Below, piece by piece: positions 57,701 to 64,000 of a DNA stretch of 64,000 nucleotides (its first letter is position 1; each line of letters begins with the position of its first letter). The notes beneath the pieces are model-generated. The model made no database searches and was not told the origin of the DNA. It saw nothing but the letters and a program-made list of their open reading frames with translations. The stretch lies in the NCBI GenBank assembly GCA_963556145.1, contig OY744470.1, forward strand, positions 4,836,001 through 4,900,000, read 5' to 3'. Source of the stretch: Hygrocybe punicea. Lineage: Eukaryota > Basidiomycota > Agaricomycetes > Agaricales > Hygrophoraceae. The translations under genes and the position numbers were made by a program.

Positions 57701-57895
57701 CGGTGAAGGTGAACAAAAAAATATCAAGGGGGGGCGACTTACCGATTCCGTGTGTGGCCGTTCCCCTCGCCCAGACTCGTCGTTTTGGTCGGAAACGGGG
57801 TGCCGGAATCGTTGGGAGCCTGCCCCTACCTAAGTCAGTGGTATCTGACCGAAGGTGAACCAAAAAAATTCGAGGAGGGGGGGGACAACTCACCT
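57701..57895 (-). repeat. Units of the giant-Y minisatellite family in X3
   Basis: One to two units reverse-complementary to the 25780-26830 array (AAGTCAGTGGTATC, GGTCGGAAACGGGGTGCCGG). They are directly fused to the Ym-type array, so the two satellite families meet in one element. Confidence 0.7.
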
Positions 57896-58192
57896 GTTAC
57901 TCAGTGTGACACCTGCCCTTTTTGGTGAAATTTCGCGTCATACAAATTCTTTTTCTCATCCATTGGAGCGGTTTGTGAGTGCTTATGACCTCAAGATAAA
58001 TCCTATATTCCTGACAATATTTGAGGACAAAATTGAAAAAATCTAGTTTATTCATGAATTTTTTCAAAAAGAATGGGTCAGAAATGCAGAATTTGGCTCT
58101 ATGGTTGATTTCAAACATTAATTAATTACTGACGAACTGCCATATATCCTGGACTCATAACAACGAGTCTTCCATAAATGGAAGAACTCGTA
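57896..58192 (-). other. 5' terminal region of X3
   Basis: Starts at 58192 with TACGAGTTCTTCCATTTATG and closes the hairpin with GGAAGACTCGT. Beyond the first ~27 bases it is unrelated to the Y leader. Confidence 0.7.
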
Positions 58193-58702
58193 ATTGAGGG
58201 AGCCTTGAGGACGACTGGACCTGGGGGGATTTGTGCCTTTGGGAGGTGAAAGAACAGGTGCTGGATTGCGAACAGGACCTACTGGAGGAGCAGCAGGAAG
58301 TGGAACACCAGGTGCAGGATCATTTTCATCAGCAGGAGCAGGTGCTTCATCACCATTGTCATCATCTCCCTCTGGATGGAGCACCACTCCAGGATGTTTG
58401 GGAGGAGCCTCCACAACAGGTGGCTCAGAGACAAGGTTAATGGCAGTGGGAGAGTTCCCAGGGAAACACCGCTCATCAAATACTGCATGACTACTGATTA
58501 TAATCCGCTTTTCTACTGGGTCCCAGAATTTCCATGCTTTGACACCTTCTGGATAGCCAACAAAGATACACTTCTTTGAGTGTGGTTGCAGTGCTTTCCT
58601 CTTTTCCTTGCGAATTAGCACATAGGCTAAGCAACCAAACACTCGAAAGTAAGAAATGTCAGGCCGTTTACGTTTCCAGACATAGTAGGGTGTCTCTCCA
58701 TC
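58193..58702 (-). pseudogene. Ty1/copia integrase C-terminal fragment
   Basis: Reads TPYYVWKRKRPDISYFRVFG then CLAYVLIRKEKRKALQPHSK, KCIFVGYPEGVKAWKFWDP and a Pro/Ala-rich linker to PQGSLN, where X3 begins. It is cut on its other side by the gypsy LTR at 58703. PQGSLN joins in frame with ESAPERKY after 12759, so the two copia pieces are complementary halves of one site. Confidence 0.85.
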
Positions 58703-59268
58703 TGTTACGTTTTACCCCGATTTAACCCCCGCTTCCGACCCCGACGTCCCTGACTCAACGTCACAAGACAACATCATAACCTGGGTCCGGAACATCGTCG
58801 AAGACAACCAACGACGGTATCCCAATCCCCGTGATTACCCTCATCAACCGATCACCGCCGATACATCATACACGTTGATTCAAGCACTCAATAACACCGC
58901 GCAACACAATCATCGGATCAGCTGTCTGCTGACACCGGACCTGCAACACAGCCGTTGGCCACCTCGTTGGCACCCCAAAACGCATAGACCACGAAGCCAA
59001 GCAAGACGCCGTTCATCCCGGAGCTTATCCTCCACGCAGCCACGCATGACGAAGAAGCCGGCCCTGAAGTTGTTCACTAGTATATAATCATTGACATTCG
59101 TAGTCAATAACTTTAAGTTTAGTATAGCTACTCTTCCCCCGATTGCTACCACGAAATCCAGATACCTCTCCTCTCCTATCCGTTTGTACTTGCTTTTCTC
59201 TATACACGCATCCTCGTTTGGTTTATTGTTGCCGGAGTTCGCCGCTATACGAACAGCGATCCGTAACA
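58703..59268 (+). repeat. 5' LTR of the gypsy element (566 bp)
   Basis: Begins TGTTACG and ends CGTAACA (7-bp inverted ends, TG...CA). The left flank is copia coding sequence; the 5 bp before it are CCATC, the expected target duplication, which cannot be checked without the 3' side. Confidence 0.8.
59081..59115 (+). promoter_or_regulatory. Putative LTR TATA box and transcription start
   Basis: TATATAA at 59081 lies 34 bp upstream of 59115, the first base of the 11-mer that matches the PBS. If self-priming operates, the RNA should start at 59115. Inference. Confidence 0.5.
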
Positions 59269-59270
59269 TA

Positions 59271-59281
59271 ATACTAAACTT
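59271..59281 (+). other. Self-complementary primer-binding site
   Basis: ATACTAAACTT, starting 2 nt after the LTR, is the exact reverse complement of AAGTTTAGTAT at 59115-59125 within the LTR. This is the arrangement used for self-primed reverse transcription in Tf1/sushi-type elements. Confidence 0.6.
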
Positions 59282-59520
59282 TCTCTACTCCCTCGACAAT
59301 AAACCAAGACGTCCTGGAACCCCGACGATACCAAACCCCAGACTCAGAACGCGACGACGAATATCATCTCGCGCCCGAAACGTCAGATTCCTCTGACGAT
59401 GACTTCGACCAATACGTCGCAACACAGACAAGTGTCCGAACCGCGCCTTTCCCCTCGTCATCATTTCCTCCTCCAACATCTACTTCTCACTATCAATCTC
59501 AATTCCACACCCAAACCAGA

Positions 59521-60534
59521 ATGTCAGACACCGAAGAGAACCACGAAACCCGAGACACCACCACTGTTGCACCCGCAGCCCCGTCGCCTCCAAAATCTCA
59601 TATTGCTCCGCCGACTAAGTACGATGGGAACAAAGAAGGATTCAAAACATTCTTCCGCAGTGCCTTCATCTACATCCGCGCAAACAGGATTGCATTCGAC
59701 AGTGAAGAAAAACAAATCCTTTTTATCCTCTCGTACCTGCAAGGCGGACTCGCTGGACGATGGGCAGACGAGTACGTCGACATTGCCCTACAGCACTCCC
59801 CCATCAACTTCGGATCCCTGGAGGACTTCACCAAGGAATTTAAGCGGCACTTTGAGAAACCGGATCAGAAGAAAGACGCATTGACAAAGTTGAACGACCT
59901 ACGCCAAGGAAAAATGACAGCCGATGAATTTTGGATTGAGTTTGACACTCTCCGACGCATCGCTGGACTTGGCGAACTCTTGAACGACGAATATCTCATT
60001 CAACTCGTCGAATTACATATGAACAAACCACTGATCGACCAGATCTACACCGGTATGAAGATCCCAACCACCGTCGACGAATGGCGTACGCAAACGGTGC
60101 AATTGGAACAACAATGGCGACGTCGTCAGAACCAGATACGATCCATGAGTTCACCCACAAAAACACGATATAATCCAAACACACCAACCGTATCGACAAC
60201 CCCCCGACCACAACAAACATCAACACCTCGTCCACAGTCAGAATCTGTCCCGATGGACGTCGATACACGACAAACGACACCCCGACAGCAAACGTTTACT
60301 CGTTTAACGGACGAGCAACGGTTGGATTTCATGAAAAAAGGAATCTGTTTCAAATGTCGACAACCCGGACACATCTCACGCAATTGTCCGGAACAACAAG
60401 GACGGCAACAGATTCGTTCCATGGAAACCGTTCAACAAACGCCGAGACAACAACAAGACGATGGCAAAGACGCTCGAATTGCCGCATTAATGGATGAGTT
60501 GGCAGCGATGAAGTTGAAGCAAGAGGGTTTTTGA
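59521..60534 (+). CDS. gag: Gag polyprotein of the gypsy element
   Basis: 337 codons forming virus-like-particle capsid and nucleocapsid. The capsid-like core has KYDGNKEGFKTFFRSAFIYI and ILSYLQGGLAGRWADEYVD; a Gln/Thr-rich linker follows, and one zinc knuckle, CFKCRQPGHISRNC (C276, C279, H284, C289), then a charged tail. The frame is open upstream without ATG from 59278 (81 codons), so a non-AUG start is possible, but ATG 59521 is the simplest. The stop TGA at 60532 directly follows a slippery heptamer leading to pol. Confidence 0.9.
   Translation: MSDTEENHETRDTTTVAPAAPSPPKSHIAPPTKYDGNKEGFKTFFRSAFIYIRANRIAFDSEEKQILFILSYLQGGLAGRWADEYVDIALQHSPINFGSLEDFTKEFKRHFEKPDQKKDALTKLNDLRQGKMTADEFWIEFDTLRRIAGLGELLNDEYLIQLVELHMNKPLIDQIYTGMKIPTTVDEWRTQTVQLEQQWRRRQNQIRSMSSPTKTRYNPNTPTVSTTPRPQQTSTPRPQSESVPMDVDTRQTTPRQQTFTRLTDEQRLDFMKKGICFKCRQPGHISRNCPEQQGRQQIRSMETVQQTPRQQQDDGKDARIAALMDELAAMKLKQEGF
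60525..60531 (+). promoter_or_regulatory. Candidate -1 ribosomal frameshift site
   Basis: G-GGT-TTT (GGGTTTT) fits the X-XXY-YYZ pattern in the gag frame and is followed immediately by the gag stop. A -1 shift enters the pol frame at 60531. I did not identify a downstream pseudoknot. Confidence 0.6.
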
Positions 60535-63500
60535 GAAAGCGACGTGAAGCGCAGGAGGCCACGATCGCACAACTCGAGAAAGATGTACACGTATGCAAAC
60601 AATTTAATGGTGTATTTTCGAAACTCAAAGACCTCCGCAATGACCTAAGACAACAACCAAAAGAACAACCAGAAACAAAACCGAAACAGGAAAGTAACAC
60701 GTGGCAAGATACCCATGTTACAGCTGATGAAGACAAAACAACGAAGAAGAAAACAACGGTCGAATCTGAATTCAATGCCATGGAAACGATTGTGGCTATC
60801 CGATCGACCACAATGGGTTTTGCCCTCGACCTCTTGCTTGATTATGATGTATACGGTCGATGGACCGAGAAGATTTCACCAGGTTTGGTGCTTTCTCTCA
60901 ATCGTCATACAATTGACGAAGCAGTTCAATGGTTGGTACAAAACATGCCGCAAGAATCGCCACATGAACCACGAACTCTTGAACCAATACGAGCAGTAAC
61001 ACAGAAAGATTCTGAACTTCGTATGGCATTACTCGTCCATGGTTTCGTCTCGGTCACTCAAGATGGTCGTCAATATCCCATGACCGGTTTGATCGATTGT
61101 GGTTGTACGATCTGTGCAATCGATATCGGTTACGTTAAAGCACATAACATTCCCACGAAGCCATACGTAAACCCGTTTAATTCGTATATGAGCGATGGGA
61201 CGCAACCGAAAACAGGACAGATCACTGAATATTGCGAGTTGCAAATGCGACTTGGGGATCATCAAGAATTACTTCGTTTCGCGGTAACAACGTTAGCGAA
61301 AATGGACATCTTCCTCGGATACGACTGGCTCAAAAAACATAACCCAGAAATTGATTGGCGCGAAAAAGAGGTCAAGTTCTCGCGATGTCTTTCGGGTTGT
61401 GGCAAACCATCGACAATACGGTCAACCGAATTCAATACTGTGGTCTGGGAACGACCACTTTGGTTCGATCAAGTAATGGAAGAAACGATGAGCCCAGCGC
61501 ATTTTTGTTCATTCATGACCAAATCAACAGAACTCGCGATCAATGCACAGAAACAACAGAAAGAGAAATCGTTCGAAGAACTAATCCCCGAAACGTATCA
61601 TGAATATCGCGATGTCTTCGAACCCTCTGGTTTTGACGAGTTACCTGCACGGAAACCTTGGGATCATGCAATTACCCTGAAACCGGATGCGCCAGACCAC
61701 CACGACTGCAAGCTATATCCGTTGTCTCCCATCGAACAACAAGACCTCGACAAGTTTCTCGATGATAATCTCAAAACAGGACGAATTCGACCATCGAAAT
61801 CACCTTATGCATCCCCTTTCTTCTTTGTATCGAAGAAGGACGCTGCCGAACGACGACCAATACAGGATTACCGCTGGTTAAATTCATGGACGGTCGATGA
61901 CAAGTATCCGTTACCGTTGATTAACGACATCATCAATCAACTTGCTGAAGCAAAATTCTTCACAAAACTCGATGTTCGGTGGGGTTTCAATAATGTCCGG
62001 ATCAAAGAAGGCGATGAACACAAAGCTGCTTTCCTAACCCCGAAAGGTCTTTTTGAGCCAACTGTGATGTTCTTCGGGTTGAAGAATTCACCACCAACGT
62101 TCCAACGGTTGATGAACCATGTCTTTCGATATGAAATTCGCGAAGGCTGGCTTTTGGTGTACATGGATGACATCTTGATCTTCTCAAAATCACTGGAAGA
62201 AAATCAACGACGTACGAAACAAGTCCTGAAGATCTTTCGGGAAAACAACTTGTTCCTGAAACCCAAGAAATGTACATTCGATAAACCAAAAGTCGATTAT
62301 CTCGGCCTTATCGTCGGTGAAGGACAAGTCCAAATGGATCCCGTTAAAACCAACGCAATTATGGATTGGCCAGTTCCTACTAATCTCACCGAATTGCAAC
62401 GGTTTATCGGTTTTCTGAATTTCTATCGTCGTTTCGTTGAAAACTTTTCCCAAATCGCTGCTCCTCTACATAGGTTAACAGGAAAAGCAAAATGGGATTG
62501 GACGGAAGAACAACAGAACGCATTCGATCGATTGAAGACAATCATCACAACTGATCCTATCCTTGTCCTACCTACACCCGATAAAAAATTCATCATCGAA
62601 TGTGATGCCTCTGATTATGCCATAGGTGCTATTTTGTCACAAGAACAATCCGATGGGCTTTTCCGACCTGTCGCGTATATGTCGACAACAATGTCACCAG
62701 CAGAACGTAACTATCAAATCTTCGACAAAGAATTGCTCGCGATTATACGAAGTTTTGAGGAATGGCGTCATTTCCTACTCGGAGCAAAAGAACAGGTTGA
62801 TGTTTTCACCGATCATCGAAATCTTGAATATTACCGAAAACCACAAGACCTCACAAGACGACAAGCACGATGGATTGCATTCCTACAAGATTACAATTTC
62901 CGCTTGTTGTATAGAAAAGGATCACAAAACAAAAAAGCCGACCTCCTTTCCCGACGTGTCGATCACAAGCCAAAAGAAATAGACAATACAGGTATGGTTG
63001 GTCTTCCTAACTCATTGTTCATCCCACCAGAACAAGCGATCCGTCAAATATTGCATACTTCTCCTACAAACGATAACATTATTGCCCTTCATCATGACAA
63101 TCCCACCGCCGGTCATCCCGGCCGTGACAAAACAATCGAGTTGATTTCACGGACAACAACATGGCCAACTATACGCGAAGATGTAGAACGTTATATCAAT
63201 GGTTGTACAGGATGTCAACAGAATAAACCACGACGTGGAAAACAACTTGGACAACTTTTCCCACATGACGTACCACCCTATAACTGGCATACAATTTCCG
63301 TCGACATGATTGGTCCCCTACCGGAGTCACATGGTTTTGACGCCATTCTAGTTGTTGTCGATAAGCGGTCGAAACATCCCATATTTGTTGCCACAAATAC
63401 GACATTGACTTCGGAAGGATGGGCACGACTATTCCGTGATCATGTCTTCAAGCGTTTCGGCATGCCACGCTTTGTCATCTCCGATCGCGGTTCTGTTTTC

Positions 63501-63803
63501 GTCTCACGGTTTATCACCGAATTATATTCCCTGATCGGTATCAAAGGACGCCCAACGACAGCATATCATCCACGTGCTGATGGACAAACGGAACGGATGA
63601 ACCAAGAACTCGAAATTTTCCTTCGATTTTTCACCAATTATCGACAAGACGATTGGCATGAATGGCTTGCCCTCGCAGAATTTGCATTAGCCAATCGCGA
63701 ATCTTCTGCCATCAAAACTTCCCCCTTCTTTGCAACACAAGGACAACATCCATGGACAGGTCTCATGCCTGACAAACACACACCCATCGCAAACGAGGCT
63801 TAG
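60531..63803 (+). CDS. pol: Pol polyprotein (protease, RT, RNase H, integrase)
   Basis: Translated by frameshifting from gag, with no ATG of its own at the frame start. The retropepsin-like site is LIDCGCT (D189, DCG instead of the usual DSG/DTG). RT contains YRWLNSWTVDDKYPLPLI, FTKLDVRWGFNNVRI and YMDD (544-547). RNase H has ECDASDYAIGA (D692) and FTDHRNLEYY. The integrase HHCC zinc region is H...H near 854-860 and CTGCQQ, and the catalytic DDE is D925, D985 and E1021 with 35 residues between the last two (DD35E). The frame stops at TAG 63801, but homologous coding continues in another frame, consistent with a 1-nt deletion. The inactive C-terminus is probably a recent lesion or an assembly error. 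Confidence 0.9.
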   Translation: MRKRREAQEATIAQLEKDVHVCKQFNGVFSKLKDLRNDLRQQPKEQPETKPKQESNTWQDTHVTADEDKTTKKKTTVESEFNAMETIVAIRSTTMGFALDLLLDYDVYGRWTEKISPGLVLSLNRHTIDEAVQWLVQNMPQESPHEPRTLEPIRAVTQKDSELRMALLVHGFVSVTQDGRQYPMTGLIDCGCTICAIDIGYVKAHNIPTKPYVNPFNSYMSDGTQPKTGQITEYCELQMRLGDHQELLRFAVTTLAKMDIFLGYDWLKKHNPEIDWREKEVKFSRCLSGCGKPSTIRSTEFNTVVWERPLWFDQVMEETMSPAHFCSFMTKSTELAINAQKQQKEKSFEELIPETYHEYRDVFEPSGFDELPARKPWDHAITLKPDAPDHHDCKLYPLSPIEQQDLDKFLDDNLKTGRIRPSKSPYASPFFFVSKKDAAERRPIQDYRWLNSWTVDDKYPLPLINDIINQLAEAKFFTKLDVRWGFNNVRIKEGDEHKAAFLTPKGLFEPTVMFFGLKNSPPTFQRLMNHVFRYEIREGWLLVYMDDILIFSKSLEENQRRTKQVLKIFRENNLFLKPKKCTFDKPKVDYLGLIVGEGQVQMDPVKTNAIMDWPVPTNLTELQRFIGFLNFYRRFVENFSQIAAPLHRLTGKAKWDWTEEQQNAFDRLKTIITTDPILVLPTPDKKFIIECDASDYAIGAILSQEQSDGLFRPVAYMSTTMSPAERNYQIFDKELLAIIRSFEEWRHFLLGAKEQVDVFTDHRNLEYYRKPQDLTRRQARWIAFLQDYNFRLLYRKGSQNKKADLLSRRVDHKPKEIDNTGMVGLPNSLFIPPEQAIRQILHTSPTNDNIIALHHDNPTAGHPGRDKTIELISRTTTWPTIREDVERYINGCTGCQQNKPRRGKQLGQLFPHDVPPYNWHTISVDMIGPLPESHGFDAILVVVDKRSKHPIFVATNTTLTSEGWARLFRDHVFKRFGMPRFVISDRGSVFVSRFITELYSLIGIKGRPTTAYHPRADGQTERMNQELEIFLRFFTNYRQDDWHEWLALAEFALANRESSAIKTSPFFATQGQHPWTGLMPDKHTPIANEA

Positions 63804-64000
63804 CCGTTCATGATTTCATTACACGAATGAAAACGATACAACAAAAGATCGGCGAAATAGCGGATGTCACGAAGCAAACAATGAAGGATAAGTATGACAG
63901 TCATGTCAAGAAATTTGTCTTTTCCCCTGGTGACAAAGTCTGGCTAAACGGAAAGAATTTAACCACAGATCGACCTAGCAAGAAGCTCGATAATCAACAA
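63804..64000 (+). pseudogene. Frame-shifted continuation of integrase
   Basis: In the shifted frame it reads AVHDFITRMKTIQQKIGEI, QTMKDKYDSHVKKFVFSPGD and KVWLNGKNLTTDRPSKKL, a typical gypsy integrase C-terminus (GPY/F-proximal region). It continues beyond the window. Confidence 0.8.

Larger units (their letters stand above)
51426..58192 (-). mobile_element. Helitron copy X3 (family X), 5' part including its 5' terminus
   Basis: Reads on the minus strand from the 5' tip at 58192 (TACGAGTTCTTCC; hairpin with a C-G pair where Y has a bulge) through a minisatellite-containing leader, Rep, and up to the Ym insertion site at 51426. The helicase part is not present beyond Ym3. The 5' tip lies in a copia integrase frame. 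It shares the internal deletion and frame lesions with X1 and X2. Confidence 0.8.
58703..64000 (+). mobile_element. Ty3/gypsy LTR retrotransposon (5' LTR to integrase), truncated by window
   Basis: The 5' LTR, self-complementary PBS, gag, -1 frameshift site and pol (PR-RT-RH-IN order) are present, inserted in copia. The 3' LTR and any chromodomain lie outside the window. Domain order and a Tf1-like PBS point to the chromovirus side of Ty3/gypsy (inference). It is the least decayed element here apart from one lesion near 63801. Confidence 0.9.

Overview
The window looks like a repeat-dominated region of a mushroom-forming basidiomycete (Agaricomycete) genome. Introns are short (about 47-69 nt) and one gene is split into many tiny exons. 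Several coding families are ones I recall as multi-copy unknowns in Agaricomycetes (recollection, not a search). Almost everything is transposon: nested Helitrons, two Ty1/copia pieces and one Ty3/gypsy element.

Three Helitron families share one end architecture. The 5' end is TACGAGTTCTTCC followed by a terminal hairpin. The 3' end is AAGAACTCGTTCATGCC, a covarying hairpin, then TGGCCC...CAAGT. Because ACGAGTTCTT at the 5' tip is repeated inverted upstream of the 3' hairpin, this is the asymmetric-inverted-repeat layout described for Helitron2/helentron elements. Family X has three copies: X1 (about 1040-12759, +), X2 (14991-47778, -, interrupted) and X3 (51426-58192, -). Family Y has three near-identical 3.5-3.7 kb miniatures (5612-9265, 18485-21986, 47779-51425) and one giant 24.4 kb member (23000-47415). 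A third family, Z, is a fragment (13602-14990, -). X1 and X2 form a giant palindrome (arms about 8 kb, spacer 2.2 kb, centre near 13875).

The giant Y element is the most interesting object. Both its ends join sequences that are contiguous in X1 (4598/4599) and X3 (52438/52439), so two empty sites in the same window support one 24,416-bp insertion. Besides Rep, Pif1-type helicase and a USP-like cysteine protease (38.5-46.9 kb), it carries three intron-containing genes at 28.0-38.0 kb: (1) a Fe(II)/2-oxoglutarate-dioxygenase-like protein continuing into a chromodomain and a large unknown region, (2) a 295-aa unknown protein on the other strand, and (3) a many-exon nuclear-looking protein. It also has a GC-rich hairpin minisatellite and a hydrophobic micro-ORF that is shared with the miniatures.

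Layout: 1-577 host-type gene remnant; 1040-12759 X1 with miniature Ym1 inside; 12760-13601 copia RT; 13602-14990 Z; 14991-22999 X2 with Ym2; 23000-47415 giant Y; 47416-47778 more of X2; 47779-51425 Ym3; 51426-58192 X3; 58193-58702 copia integrase end; 58703-64000 gypsy element (5' LTR, self-priming PBS, gag, -1 frameshift site, pol) running off the window. All X copies are coding-dead and share the same lesions, so they probably moved using proteins supplied by another element.
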